DNA of 64,000 nucleotides from Excoecaria cochinchinensis (GCA_947683425.1 CANTUQ010000073.1:17198001-17262000), one strand, 5' to 3'; numbered from the stretch's first letter, positions 1 through 12,666 are shown. Numbers and translations: made by a program. The notes: generated from the letters alone by a model not told the origin.

Positions 1-893
1 GAGCCGACACGGAAGGTAAGCAAACCTAACTCTAGGGTAGATGTTAATGAAAATGCTCCTAAAAATGATAAGGGTAAAAGTCTAGTGAATCCTAAAGAAG
101 AGGATCTTGATATTAATAGACTGCCATTTCCTACTGTGGCAAGAAAGGAAAAGAAAAATGAGCAACTAGCTAGGTTTCTAGAGATGTTTAAGAAACTGCA
201 CATAAATTTACCATTTGCTGAAGCTTTAGCTCACATGCCTAACTACGCTAAATTCATGAAAGAATTATGTTCTAATAAAAAGAAAATAGAAGGGCATAGA
301 ACTGTGCAGCTCACAAAAAATTGTAGTGCTATAATCATGAACAAGATCCCTGAAAAATTGGAGGATCCGGGTAGTTTCACTCTACCCTATGAAATTGGTG
401 AAGATTTTTATGGAAATTCTTTATGTGATTTGGGTGCCAGCATAAATTTGATGCCTTATTCTATTTGCAGGAAGCTTAATCTTTGAGAGCTCAAGGAGAT
501 GGGAATGAGACTCCAACTTGCAGATAGGTCGGTGAGGAGACCAAAAGGGGTGATTGAAGACTTGTTAGTGAAAGTGGGGAAATTCATTTTCCCGGTGGAT
601 TTTGTAGTGATGGAAATGGAAGAGGATCGCAAGGTAACACTCATTGTGGGGAGGCCGTTTTTGAACACAGCAAAGGCGTTGATCGATGTAAATGGTCAAA
701 CGGTCACCTTAAGGTTTAATAATGAAGAGCTGGTAGTGGACATGAATAAGGCTCAAAAGTATCCGTCGAGTGATATGGAGGAGTCTATCTATTTTGTAGA
801 CACAGCGGATGAGTGTGTATAAGAAGTTCAAGAAAAGGTGTTGGGAGCTGATCCAGTGAATGTGAGTTTGATACATTCATTAGAGGATGAAGA
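1..893 (+). pseudogene. Athila gag C-terminal / aspartic protease region (broken)
   Basis: The frame is open from the first base. The segment ends in the protease signature CDLGASINLMPYS (about nt 424-465), the Athila form of the retroviral aspartic protease active site, which matures Gag-Pol. An in-frame TGA at 484-486 interrupts it just after the active site; the same frame then continues (LQLADRS, VGRPFLNT) to a TAA at 820-822. The following acidic linker (EDEEWEEEL) leads into a frameshift near 940. Both halves of the protease fold are recognisable but cannot be translated as one protein. Upstream gag is outside the window. Confidence in the protease is high; the gag/protease boundary is uncertain. 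Confidence 0.75.
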
Positions 894-2643
894 GTGGGAA
901 GAAGAGCTGAGGGGAGAAGTGATACAGCCGTGGAGAAAGAAGAGGAAGAAGATGAATCACATCAAGAAGAGCTTAATCCACACAAGGGGGATTCAAATTC
1001 TGAACTTAAACCCCTTCCTTCTCATTTAAAATATGTGTTTTTAGAGAATGAGAAAAAGCCAGTGATTATTTCCTCTTTGTTGACAGGTATTGAGGAAAAG
1101 ATGCTGCTTGAGGTGCTGAAAAAGCACAAGAAGGCCATCGGATGGGAGACGTCGGATTTGAAAGGAATTGATCCAAGTTTCTATACTCACTGGATTCCGA
1201 TGGAGGAGGAATGTAAGCCGGTTGCTTAGCCTCAAAGGAGACTCAATCCGGCAATGCAAGAAGTGGTGAAGAAGGAGGTATTGAAACTCCTTGACTCAGG
1301 TATTATCTATCCTATTTCTGACAGTAAATGGGTTAGTCCAGTGCAGTGTGTGCCTAAGAAGGGGGGGATGACTGTGGTTAAGAATGAGCTTAATGAATTG
1401 ATTCCAACTCATACTGTTACGGGGTGGAGAGTCTGTATCGATTTTAGAAGGTTAAACAATGCCACAAGAAAAGACCATTTCCCCTTGCCATTTATAGACC
1501 AAATGTTAGAGAGGCTAGCAGGGAATAGGTTTTAGTGTTTTTTAGATGGGTACTTGGGATATTTGCAAATCCCTATAGCCCCTGAAGACCAAGAAAATAA
1601 CCTTTACCTGCCCTTATGGCACATTCGCCTATAGGAGAATGCCTTTCGGATTATGTAATGCACCGGCTACGTTTCAGCGGTGTATGTCTATTTTTCATGA
1701 CTTCATAGAGAAATTTATGGAGGTATTCATGGATGATTTCACTATATATGGGGCTGATTTTGAGAGTTGTTTAGAGCATCTCGATTTAGTGCTAGGGAGG
1801 TATGAAAAGACCAACCTAGTTCTAAATTGGGAAAAATGCCACTTTATGGTGAGAAAAGGCATTGTGCTTCGGCACAAAATTTCAGAAAAAGGAATAGAGG
1901 TCAAGAAGGCCAAGGTAGAGGAGATAGAAAAGTTGCCACCCCCGACTAGTGTTAAGGCCATTAGGAGTTTCTTAGGACATGCAGGGTTTTACCGTTGTTT
2001 TATCAAAGATTTTTCGAAAATTGCTAAACCGTTGTCCAATTTGCTCATGAAAGATGCTCCTTTTGATTTTAATAGTGAGTGCATGATAGCTTTCGAAACT
2101 TTGAAACGACGGCTCATGTCATCCTCGGTGATTATATCTCCGGATTGGAATTTGTTGTTTGAATTAATGTGTGATGTTAGTGACTTTGCAGTTGGGGCAG
2201 TGCTTAGACAGCGGCGGGATAAGGTATTTTGTGCAGTTTATTATGCCAGTCACACCTTGACAGGGGCACAGGTTAATTACACCACCATTGAGAAAGAGCT
2301 TATTGCAATCGTGTATGCTTTTGAGAAGTTCAGGCTATATCTGATGGGTGCAAAAATCGTGGTGTGGTCAGACCATGCAGCTTTGAGACATTTGTTTGCC
2401 AAGAAGGAATCCAAGGCGAGATTGATTAGATGGGTGCTCCTATTGCAAGAGTTTGACCTGAAAATCAAAGATAAGAAGGGGGTAGAAAATTTTGTAGCGG
2501 ATCATTTGTCGAGATTGGAGAGCGATCAAATTGAAAAAGGGGAAATTTTAGATTTATTCTCTGATAAACATATTTGTGCTTTATTTGCAAGTGAATTTTC
2601 TATTCCTTGGTTTGCTAATGTGGCTAATTTTCTTGCAGGATGA
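894..2643 (+). pseudogene. Athila reverse transcriptase-RNase H (broken)
   Basis: The N-terminal RT region (SKWVSPVQCVPKK, WRVCIDFRRLN) lies at 894-1535 and is broken by TAG at 1227-1229 and TAG at 1533-1535. A frameshift near 1595 separates it from the palm, which is open from 1639: MPFGLCNAPATFQRCM, then the catalytic FMDDF at about 1726-1740. RNase H follows with DVSDFAVGAVL, the EKEL helix and SDHAAL. The segment ends with FLAG and an in-frame TGA at 2641-2643, after which integrase resumes in the same frame. The enzyme would copy element RNA into DNA in cytoplasmic particles. At least three stops and two frameshifts in pol show long inactivity. Confidence 0.88.
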
Positions 2644-3890
2644 TTTATGCCAAAGGACTTCACATGGCAGCAAAGGAAGAAGCTGAAAGCGGATGCTAAA
2701 TACTACATTTGGGATGACCTTTATTTGTTTCGCCTGTGTGCTGATCAAGTGCTGAGGAGGTGTATCTCGGATGAGGAGAAGGGTGAGATCATCAAGGCAT
2801 GTCATAGCAGGGAAGCTGGTGGACACCATGGGCCAAATAGAATGGTATCAAAAATTCTATCATCTGGTTTTTATTGGCCTACTATGTTTAAAGATGAGCA
2901 ATTCTTTGTGAAAAACAGTGATAGATGCCAAAGAGTAGGTAACATTTCTAAGAGAGATGAGATGCCTTTAACCAATTTGCTTGAGGTAGAACTATTTTAT
3001 TTGTGGGGGATAGACTTTATGGGGCCTTTTCCGGTTTCTTATGGGTATGAGTATATTTTAGTGGCAGTGGACTATGTGAGTAAATGGGTAGAAGCCATAG
3101 CCACTAGAACTTATGATGCCAACGTTGTTCTAGATTTCTTGAGAAAGAATATATTCACCCGATTTGGAGCCCCTAGAGCGATTATTAGTGATGGTGGTAA
3201 ACATTTTGTTAACCACCAATTCAAGGATTTATTGAAAAAATTTGGAGTTAGGCATAAGGTCACCACCCCTTATCATGCTCAAGCTAATGGGCAGGTTGAA
3301 GTGTCCAATCGGGAACTTAAGGCCATCCTAGAAAAGACTGTAAATTCATCTAGAAAGGATTGGTATTTAAGGTTGGATGAAGCTTTGTGGGCTTACAGAA
3401 CTGCATTCAAAACATCTATAGGATTTTCCCCATTTAAGCTTATTTTTGGTAAATCTTATCATCTCCCTGTCGAATTAGAATACAAAGCTTATTGGGCAAC
3501 CAAGTTTCTAAATTTTGATATCAAGAGTGCAGGTGAGAAGAGACTTCTCCAGATGAATGAACTGGAAGAGATACGTTATTGGTCGTATCAACAAGCAGAG
3601 AAGTATAAGGAAAACACAAAGAAATGGCACGACAAGAAATTAGTCAGGAAAGAATTCATTCCAGGTATGAAAGTTCTTTTATATGATAGTAGGTTGCATT
3701 TATTTCCAGGAAAGCTCAAATCGCGGTGGAAGGGACCTTATGAAGTTGTGGGAGCTGATAAATTTGGAGTGGTACATTGAAGCACCCGATGGGTGAAAAT
3801 GAATTCAAGGTAAATGGACATCGTGTGAAGCCTTATTTTGAATCAACATATGATGGGGCTTTAGCGATCGTCAACCTTGTGAATCCTTAA
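2644..3890 (+). pseudogene. Athila integrase (broken)
   Basis: The integrase would insert element cDNA into host DNA. The HHCC region reads AGGHHG and then NSDRCQ, where the family normally has a Cys before DRCQ, so one zinc ligand appears lost. The catalytic core shows GIDFMGPF (first Asp), ISDGGKHF (second Asp) and GQVEVSNREL (Glu). The GKS-like C-terminal region ends in FPGKLKSRWKGPYEVVG. A frameshift at about 3775 puts the last 38 codons (KVNGHRVKPYFES and following) in another frame, ending TAA at 3888-3890. The next clear coding region downstream is the env-like gene beyond the palindrome array. Confidence 0.85.
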
Positions 3891-4117
3891 CGGTATTGAA
3901 AAGTCCAGCTGTGGACTTGTTAAATGCATAACTTCTTCTCAAACTTTGTTATTTTATGTTTATTGCTATTTTCTTTAGGTAGTTAGTCCTGTTTATTTTT
4001 ATCCAAGTTGTGTGGTTTGTAGTCATAATGAAATTATGTTGTTAATTGGAGAATTTTCAAGGTTTTAGTAGCTTGAAGTTTTGAGTGATTGATGAAATTT
4101 TTGCAAGTTTGCAGGTG
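3891..4117 (+). other. Spacer between Athila pol and palindrome array
   Basis: T-rich non-coding DNA with no recognisable gene. It ends in TTTGCAAGTTTGCAG, which resembles a 3' splice acceptor, immediately before the first palindrome. The LTR array at 19889 is likewise preceded by GTTTGCAG. No function can be assigned. Confidence 0.5.
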
Positions 4118-4587
4118 GTCACGGTGGCAATGGATTTTGTTACCACCATGACCAGAGGAAAATGCATTCTAGATTCTGGAATGTGCACATGTGATGGTGG
4201 CAAGGTATCTGATTGTCACCGTGACTGGATGAGGAAGACATTCTAGATTGGCATATTTGGTATGTCACAGTGACAATGATTTTGGTTGTCACCGTGACCA
4301 ACTAGTAAGTAGCATTCTATTTTGATGTGTGCGTATGTCACGGTGGTGATTGTTTTGGTTGTCACCATGACCTAAGGAGGGTTGCATTCTGTTTTAAGTT
4401 TGCACATGTCACGGTGGCAATGAAATTTGTTACCACCGTGACGTGTTAAAGATTCAATTCTGTTTTGAATTTGTGGTATGTCACGGTGACAATGATTTTG
4501 GTTGTCACTGTGACCATGAGGCGGTTCAATTCTGGATTGAAAATTTTTGGTACCTCATGGTGGCAACCATTTGGTTACCACCGTGTC
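4118..4587. repeat. Palindrome array A: 7 units, ~73-bp period
   Basis: Seven ~35-bp inverted repeats start at 4118, 4191, 4264, 4337, 4408, 4480 and 4555. The best unit has arms GTCACGGTGACAA and TTGTCACCGTGAC around a ~9-nt loop. Spacers of ~37 bp share GCATTCT or CAATTCTG. The array lies between pol and the env-like gene. The same cassette occurs in Athila LTRs and in chromovirus LTRs in this window. The spacer core reads GCATTCTG here but CAGAATGC on the same strand of the Athila LTR at 19889, so this array is inverted relative to that one. Confidence 0.95.
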
Positions 4588-4762
4588 CCCCACGAAAACA
4601 CCCCCGCGAAAATTTGTTTTAAAATCCCAGTTTTTCGTGTTTTGGCTCTCATCCTACCATATCTCTCTCTCTCAAAACTTGAATATTTCGTTATTCTCTG
4701 CTATTTCGAGCTTCAATTCTTTCTTTTAGGCTGCGATTTCTGCGAACCTACAACAAGTAAGT
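4588..4762 (+). promoter_or_regulatory. Env-like gene leader and 5' splice donor
   Basis: After the array comes a T/C-rich leader with a run of CTCTCTCTC, a possible acceptor TTCTTTCTTTTAG (ending ~4729) and the sequence CTACAACAA followed by GTAAGTAA at 4757. The latter is a near-consensus plant 5' splice donor. The matching acceptor is proposed at 15177. TGTTTTAAAATCCC near 4615 is a weak TATA-like candidate. Promoter activity is inferred only from position. Confidence 0.5.
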
Positions 4763-5005
4763 AATTTTGCTCTTTCTTTTTATCCTTCATTTTCATTTAT
4801 TTTCTCTTTGCGATTCTTTTTCCTTGTTCATGTTCTCTTCCATGGCTATACTTTTGAGGTATAAATTTTATAACCACTTAGGATTTTCTTCTCATTATGC
4901 TCTGAATTAATGTTGTGGATGTTCTCAATTCTTATTTCCCTTCTCAATTTTACATCTCTGACGTTGAAACCATGAACGAATCTGCATTGGGAAGTTAGGG
5001 CATGT

Positions 5006-6900
5006 TGATGGAATATGTCATAGTATGTGTATGTAGATAACGCAGCAGAAAAATCAAAAAAACGATCATACACATCAAACAATTCCATAACAAGAATCGA
5101 AACATGCACTTTTAGGGTTTTAAAACTTACAACTTTAGATGCTCTTAAGACTTGGATTTGATAATAATCAGCAACCAGGATGATATAATCCACCTTAGAT
5201 CTTGATCACCAAAGCCAAGGAACAGCCTTTACGCCACTCCTCTCTATGTTCACACACACACTTTCAAGCAAAGCTTAAAACCGAGATTTCTAGCTCTCAA
5301 CTTTAGGTATTGTGTAATGGCAATGATTAAAGCTACAAGATTTTATCTTGTACTTTCTTTAGGTGCTTTTAATGCCTAATAACACAAGCAAGCAAGGAAG
5401 GTCCTTCTCCTTGAGTATTTCGGCCAAGAGAAAACTTAGAGAGAAAAAGATGTGTTTCACGCAAAAACCTAGCCTCCAATCTTAGGTTTTTATTTCTTTT
5501 ATCTTTTCTATATTTTGTATATTATCTTTTTGGCAAGTATTTGATTTGAATTTCAATTACTTTTAGATAATCTAATTAAAACTCAAAATCCTTCCTAAAG
5601 ATAAGTAACACAATTTATTTCAAACTCACTTTTGAATTCAAAATTCAAATTAATTTGAAATATTACCTTAACATATATTTAATCAAATATACAATCACTT
5701 AATCATGTGCTGAAATTCCATTGTATATCATACTTGGAATTTCGGCTAGGACATGGTAATTATTAGGTGATTTAATTTGACTTAAATGCCACTAGGATTT
5801 AATACTCAATTAACTTAATTGATTTAATTAATCAATTGAAATTAATCCTATGTGGGCCGAATATTCTCTCTCTCATGGACCAAGGTCCAATAGCAATTTA
5901 ATACCCATTACATACATTAGCTTGACTTTTATTAAAAGCCCAAATTAATGCTCAATGCCTTATTTAAATATTTTAAGCCCAATGCTTTGTGTGTGATCCT
6001 ATAGGTCCATTTAATATTGGCAATTGAATTAATGAATTAATTCAAAGGCTATATATATTCTCTAGAAAGATATTATAGCATTCCAAATTAAATGAAAATG
6101 CAAATGGCATTTGGTGACCTAATGCAATTTTGTATAGTCCCTTACCCATAAATATCAGAATTAATATAAGGCATGGAACTAGTCATCCTTATATGTAAGT
6201 TAATTCCTTTCTTGATATTCCAGTGACACTGAACTCTCAGATAAATAATGATTGCACATTATTACATCTCGGTATGGCCATACACTTCTCAGTTCACTGA
6301 TCAAGTGGCCGATGATATTTTTCTCTCTTATAGAGAGGGGTAATCCCTTTACTTCTCTCATGCTCTCTAACATGAATCAATGCATACCCAAGCATACCCA
6401 TACTTGTCACTCAGTTACGAGCACGTTAGGTGTATGTCAAAGTACACAGTAATTCATAAAGAGTTTCATAGAGATTTTAGGTCTAAGAACTCCGATACAA
6501 AACTTGCATATGAGGAACACTTATGACTTGTACCATGTAGTGTTCTCATGTGTGGATCGTATCCAAATACCATGTTATAAACATGTATCTATGATCTCTG
6601 ATTGACACTTTTGTCCTTATGATCCGTAAGACAGAACTCAACTAATCAGAGAGAGCATACTAGTCTTAATTCATTTGTTATTCCCATAACAATGACTGAC
6701 TAGGGATATTTAGAATGAAGTCTCATTTGTTTCAAGGTCTTACAACCATGTGCCTCACACATGATAACTTAAACTGAAACAACATTCTTGGATAGTTCTA
6801 TCAATTGATATGCACAGGAATACAATTGGTAAAACAAATGCCTCATTTATTAACTAAAGTGTTTTATTACAATGTATTGGAGCTAGGGCTTACACTAACA
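5006..6900 (-). repeat. Copia 3' LTR
   Basis: On the plus strand it starts TGATGGAATATG and ends CACTAACA, matching 12668-14562 almost base for base. Visible differences include CAGCAGAAAAATC versus CAGCGGAAAAAATC, a 2-nt indel in the CAAGCAAAGC stretch, and AATTGAATT versus AATTAAATT. It is AT-rich and non-coding; a 66-codon open stretch at 6252 is repeated in the other LTR and has no protein-like features. Confidence 0.95.
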
Positions 6901-6914
6901 ATCTCCCACTAGCA
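6901..6914 (-). promoter_or_regulatory. Copia polypurine tract
   Basis: Read on the minus strand this is TGCTAGTGGGAGAT directly before the 3' LTR. The purine run AGTGGGAGA would prime plus-strand DNA. It begins just after the RNase H stop codon. Confidence 0.8.
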
Positions 6915-7448
6915 CTAGTCCCAATTGGGCATAGCCCTTAGACCGAATGCTCTCAAATGAGCTTCGTGCAGATTTGGACGCAACTGTTTCGTCAAAGGAT
7001 CTGCTACATTGTCTTCACTTGCTATCTTGCTGACCTTGACGTCCCCACGATCAATGATTTCTCTGATCAGGTGGTACCTCCTGAGTATGTGTTTGGATTT
7101 CTGGTGTGACCGGGGCTCTTTGGCCTGTGCAATGGCCCCGTTGTTGTCACAAAAAATTTCTAATGGATCTAGGATGCTTGGGACCACTCCTAATCCAGAA
7201 ATGAAATTTCTAATCCAAACAGCCTCTTTTGCAGCCTCACTTGCTGCAATATACTCAGATTCTGTAGTTGAGTCGGCAACGGTCTCTTGCTTTGAGCTTC
7301 TCCAGCTGACAGCAGCACCGTTTAAAACAAAAACGAATCCAGATTGCGATCTTGAGTCCTGAGTGCTAGTTTGAAAAGCAGCATCGGCATAGCCTTGTAT
7401 GACGAGCTCTTCCTGACCACCATACACCAAGAAGTGATCCTTAGTCCT
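6915..7448 (-). pseudogene. Copia RNase H domain, cut off by nonsense codon
   Basis: The minus-strand frame carries the copia RNase H signature: GYADAAFQ with the first acidic residue, SRSQSGFVF, the SWRSSKQETVADSTTESEY block and HILRRYHLIRE. It ends in a TAG at 6915-6917 next to the polypurine tract. It is in the same frame as the RT segment but separated from it by TGA at 7449-7451, directly after GILKYL; family members usually have Arg there, consistent with CGA to TGA. The domain removes RNA from RNA:DNA hybrids. Otherwise it is well preserved. Confidence 0.9.
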
Positions 7449-9467
7449 TCATAGGTACTTTAGAATCCCTTTTACAGCAGACCAGTGCTTTTCACCAGGG
7501 TCTTGCTGAAACCTACTGGTTATACTCAGTGCATGAGCAACATCCAACCTAGTACATAACATAGCGTACATGATAGATCCAATAGCAGATGCATATGGGA
7601 TTCTACTCATGTTGTCCCTTTCCTCTTTGGTTTTAGGGCACTGTTCTTTAGTTAAAGGAACTCCCAAAGCCAAAGGTATGTACCCTTTCTTTGAGTCTCC
7701 CATACTAAAACGCTTTAGTACCTTGTCTATGTACTTTTCTTGACTTAGTCCCAATAGCCGATTCGATCTATCTCTGTAGATCCGAATACCAAGTATTGTC
7801 TCAGCTTCACCTAAGTCTTTCATTGAGAAACATTTCCCCAACCATTGCTTAACCTTTTGCAATGTTGGAATGTCATTCCCAATGAGAAGGATGTCGTCCA
7901 CATACAGGACCAGAAATACTACTATGCTCCCACTAACCTTCTTGTATACACAAGGCTCATCTTCGTTCTTGACGAAGTCAAATTCTTTGACTGCCTCATC
8001 AAAATGAAGATTCCAACTTCGGGATGCTTGCTTTAATCCATAAATGGATTTCTGAAGCTTGCAAACCTTCTTAGGATGCTTGGGATTGACAAAACCTTCA
8101 GGTTGTGTCATATACACATCCTCAAGTAAATTTCCATTAAGGAAAGCAGTTTTGACATCCATTTGCCATATCTCATAATCATGATATGCAGCTATGGCAA
8201 GCAAGATCCTAATGGATTTGAGCATGACTACAGGCGAAAAGGTTTCATCATAGTCTACACCATGTGTTTGTCGAAAACCTTTCGCTACTAGTCTACCTTT
8301 GTAGGTCTTATCAGCTTTGAGTTTAAATAGCCACTTGCATTCAATTACTTTAGCACCTTCTGGTGGATCAACCAAGGTCCAAACCTGGTTATCGTACATT
8401 GATTGCATCTCGGATTTCATGGCTTCAAGCCAATTTTTCGAGTATGGGCTTTCAATAGCTTCTCGGTAGGTAGTAGGATCCTCACGATCTACTAACTCAA
8501 TAGTGTCACTGTCGGTGATTAGAAAACCATATCTCTCAATCCCCTGACGTACCCTACCGGACCTTCTAGGTACTTGTGCAATGGGTTCTTGTTCCACAAT
8601 TGGTTGTGAACTTGATCCCATTTCCAACTCATCCTGTATAGGAGTTTGTGGCGTTTGAATTTCTCCAAGTTCTACTTTACTCCCACTGTCTTTCTTGAGA
8701 AGGAACTCCTTTTCCAAGAAAACAGCCTTGCGAGCAACAAATACTTTGTTCTCGGTTTGTGAGTAAAAGTAGTATCCCTTTGTTTCTTTGGGATAACCCA
8801 CAAATAAGCAGACAGTGGATTTGGACTCTAGTTTGTCAGATGTTAATTTCTTAACATGTGCTTCACAGCCCCAAATCCTGAGAAATGACATATTGGGTTC
8901 TTTCCCAGTCCATACCTTGTATGGTGTCTTTTCAACTGCTTTAGTTGGAATACGGTTTAGTAGAAACACAGCAGTTTCTAATGCATAGCCCCAAAAAGAG
9001 ACAGGAAGATTTGCTTGACTCATCATAGATCGAACCATGTCCAATAGAGTTTGATTTCTCCTTTCGGACACACCATTCCATTGTGGTGTTCCAGGAGGAG
9101 TGAGCTGTGAAATAATACCACACTCCTTTAGATGACAGTCAAACTCTTGGCTTAAATATTCGCCACCTCGATCTGACCGAATGGCTTTTATACTTTTGCC
9201 AAGTTGGTTTTCTACTTCGTTTTTAAACACTTTGAATTTCTCAAAAGTTTCAGATTTATGCTTCATTAGATAGACATAGCCATATCTACTGAAGTCATCT
9301 GTGAATGTCACGAAGTAGCTAAAACCACCTCTGGCTTGTGTACTTAATGGTCCACATACATCGGTATGTATTAGCTCCAATAAGCCATTAGTCCTCTCAC
9401 CTTTCTTGTTAAAAGGACTCTTTGTCATTTTTCCATGCAAACATGGCTCGCATGTATCATAAGATTC
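7449..9467 (-). pseudogene. Copia integrase-reverse transcriptase
   Basis: A 663-codon open stretch on the minus strand. Integrase DDE residues are visible at about residue 27 (IHTDVCGP), 90 (IRSDRGGEY) and 126 (WNGVSERRN). A variable linker follows, then RT: WLFKLKADKTYKGRLVAKG, MDVKTAFLNG, YGLKQASRSW and the catalytic LYVDDILLIG. The upstream gag-protease half ends in an in-frame TAA at 9468-9470 just before YDTCEPC, part of the pre-integrase region, so the polyprotein is interrupted on both sides. Catalytic residues are intact, consistent with a young copy mobilised by proteins made elsewhere. Confidence 0.92.
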
Positions 9468-10061
9468 TTAGTCAAATGACCCAAGCACTCCAGTTTTGTG
9501 GAGTCTTGAAATGCGTTTTTCGTTTGCATGTCCTAAACGACAATGCCAGAAGTAAGTAGGGTTTAACTCATTTGATTTAACCCTCTTTGTATTAATGTTG
9601 TATATGGACTCTTTGTTTGATAGATCAAGGATATAAAGGCCATTTTGCAACATGGCATTGCCATATGAAATGCCTTGGCGACGAATATGAGCATTGCCAT
9701 TTTTAATAACAAAATCAAATTCATCCAAATCCAATAATGAAACTGAAATAATGTTTCTGCTCATAGCAGGCACATAATAACAATTTTTCAAAATTAAACA
9801 AAGTCCGGAAGGTAAAGTGAGTTGATAGTCGCCTATCTCCATGGCAGCAACTCGTGCTCCATTCCCCACACGGAGGTCCACTTCATTCTTCCCAAGTAAC
9901 CTCCTATTTCTTAGCCCCTGCACATTTGAACAAATGTGAGAACCACAACCGGTATCTAGTACCCAAGTGGTAGAAATAGAAAGGTTAATTTCAACAACAA
10001 AAATACCTGAACTGGACGCCTTGGCTCCATTCTTTTTTTTATTCTTCCTTGAAGAGAGCAC
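9468..10061 (-). pseudogene. Copia protease and pre-integrase region
   Basis: The minus-strand frame contains WVLDTGCGSHIC, the copia aspartic protease active site (D-T-G) followed by the usual SH-C pattern, then HCRLGHANEKRI of the GAG-pre-integrase zinc region. It ends in TAA (9468-9470) after LGSFD; the same frame reopens immediately. The upstream gag frame overlaps at 10039-10061 but is offset, so an indel lies there. The protease would release Gag, integrase and RT from the polyprotein. Confidence 0.88.
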
Positions 10062-10878
10062 AGTTCTTCCTCCAATGCCCTATTTTGTTGCAGTGGAAGC
10101 AAGTGCTCTCGCTCTCCTTGAGCTTTTGTGCCTTGGGCTTGGATTGGGCCTGAGGTGCACTCCCATTTGACTTGAGCCGAGTCAGGTCATTCTTGGGTTT
10201 TGCCTTTCCCTTTCCCTTTCCCTTAGCGGGTCCCTTCTTGATGCCCCCTTGAACCATCAGTACGGGATTGGTCTTTCGAATGTTTTCTTCAGCATTCTTA
10301 AGCATCCCATGAAGCTCAGTAACTGACTTGTTCATCGCATGCATGTTATAATTCATTACAAATGGATCATAATCATCAGCCAATGATCCTAAAATCAAGT
10401 CAGTAGCCAATTCCTTTGGTACTTGTACCTCAAGCTTCTCAAGAGTATCAAGATACCCTTTCATCTTGAGCACATACGTACTAACAGGAGTACCTGCAGC
10501 CATCTTACAGGAAATTAAGGCCTTAGTTGTCACAAACCTCTCGTGACGAGCTTGCTCTTGGAACATCTCCTTTAAGTGCACCATGATCGCATAAGCCTCT
10601 TGGTCCATAAATTGCTTTTGCAAGTCAGGCACCATAGTGGCTAGCATCAAACAGGTCACATCATTGGAGTCGCTCTTCTTGGTCTCAAAAGTTTCCCTTT
10701 GAACCGCAGAGGTGTTCCTACCAGGTTCTTGAGGCAAGGGTGCATCCAAAACATACGACTTTTTTTCTTGCTTAAGAACTATCCTTAAGTTTCGAGACCA
10801 GTCTATGAAATTGGTGCCATTCAATTTGTCCTTTTCAAGGACCGAACGCAATGAGAAATTGTTGTTTGAAGATGCCAT
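10039..10878 (-). pseudogene. Copia Gag (capsid/nucleocapsid)
   Basis: A 279-codon frame starting MASSNNNFSLRS on the minus strand. It has the N-terminal pattern LNGTNFIDWSRNLRI and the UBN2-type helical Gag region, a Lys/Gly-rich basic stretch (KGPAKGKGKGKAK) and a single CCHC zinc knuckle, CFHCNKIGHWRKNC, near the C-terminus for RNA binding. The stop lies just after the knuckle and the protease continues in another frame; in most copia elements Gag-Pol is one frame, so this is probably an inactivating indel. The start fits the first Met after a long leader. Confidence 0.9.
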
Positions 10879-12653
10879 TTTTCAATCTACAATAAAATTT
10901 AGCAAGATTAAATGAGGTCTTATTAATAATCCCACAAACCGAATTAATATCCCTTTAAATAATTCGCGTTAGTGATTTAATGTGGGCCAAGATCCACTTT
11001 TCACAACAACCTTATTAGTCAAGCTGAGCTTGTACACCTAACAAGTTAAGTTACTTAGGTAGGATAACTCCAATCATGACTCGTACATGACTCTTGGATC
11101 AAATGGGCTAACATCTTAAGATGTTATAACACAAACCCATTTATTAGTTGCCTAGGTCCGGGCATCCCTTTCCATGTTAAGTCCAACCTACATTCACAAC
11201 TCATGCCTCATAAAGATAATCGGGCGCATCTAGGACTCCTAGTCTACGTTACCGATGATCGATGCCTTGACATGTTTCGAATTAGGAAGGCAACTTTGTG
11301 ACTTACTATTTTAGGGATTTATTTTTATTACGGCTTACATGGCATACGCTTTGTCATCCATTCATAGCATGCATATATAAATAATTGCATAAAGTAAAGC
11401 GTGACAAACATGGGCCCATAAAACCTACAACTAAGATTCTATACTATTACACAAGAATCTTCGAGTTGGGCTTCACCACTCCGGTGGGCTTCATCTTGAT
11501 TTACAAAGTCTTCAAGTAAATTCTATTCTAAGAAATAAATGAAACTTTTACAATAATACATAATGGCTTGCAGGCCATAATTAATTACAAAAACCCAGGG
11601 CCCATGAATGCACCATGCATATCCATTTATCACACCAAACAAGCAAATTAATATACATAACATTCATGGATCAAACAAAGTCCAATTTTAATTAAATTGG
11701 CCAAGCCCATTAATGGAAATTGTGTACTTGAACCTTTAAGAGATGACCCTATGATGGGCCTGGGCCGAGGCCCAATGGACTAAATCCTCTTATTGAATAA
11801 GTTCTCTTAAAAGCCCAAAACACAAACTAGTTAGATTTGTGCTATAAATCAACTCTAGTATAATTTCCAATTTTGCCATTTTTAATATTATGTCATACTG
11901 CCCATAAACATTAAAAATACATATAATATGTACCGAAATGAATTAAAAAAATAAAAAAAAAACATGAAGAACATATATATGATACACGGCATACATATAA
12001 AAACAAACAAACAACAAAACTAGTTGTTTAATGCTTATGTGATGCCACAAAAATGCACAAACCCTTAAATCAATTTTATGAGTCAATTAATAATTCAAAT
12101 AAGGTCATAAAAATGATTTAATATATTGTACCAATCTGATCTAAATGTGTTTTTACCATTTTAATCAAATCAAAACAAACAATGTTGATTAAACATGTAA
12201 CAAACACAAACTAGTCATTGTTTTAAGTGATATTAAAATTAATCAATTAAATTGTCATGGACCAGAATTAAAACCAAATTTTAAAAATGTCCAAACCTGA
12301 TATTTAATCATTAAAAACCACTTACAAACATGCCAAAAACGTTTTTACATTTAATATTCAAAACTAGTTGTTTAATTAACAATTAACATGCCAAAAAGCA
12401 CCTAGTTTTAATATTAACATATACCATCAGGTATTATCAATTAAATCTGACTAATAACAGCTCCTAGAACATCTTAGGACAGTATATTAACATGTCATAT
12501 TAATTATAATACCTATCTAATCAATTAAAATCGTTTTTACACCAAAACAATGCAAAAAACTCAAAACAGAAAATTTCAGCATTGCATGTATTAAAAGTAA
12601 CGATTTTTAATTAATTATTTCATGCATCTAAAGCACTAAAATAAGCATGTTTA
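10879..12653 (-). other. Copia 5' untranslated leader
   Basis: About 1.8 kb of AT-rich DNA between the primer site and the Gag start, unusually long for a copia leader. No open frame of note and no tandem repeats were seen. It should include the packaging signal, which cannot be located by eye. Confidence 0.6.
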
Positions 12654-12666
12654 GGCTCTGATACCA
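12654..12666 (-). promoter_or_regulatory. Copia primer binding site (initiator-Met tRNA type)
   Basis: The minus strand reads TGGTATCAGAGCC, the classic plant site complementary to the 3' end of initiator Met tRNA. One base separates it from the 5' LTR end. It primes minus-strand DNA synthesis. Confidence 0.93.

Noticed and set aside
6252..6452. 66-codon open frame repeated at 13914-14114
   Set aside because: Occurs in both copia LTRs simply because they are near identical; no protein-like motif and no coding context.
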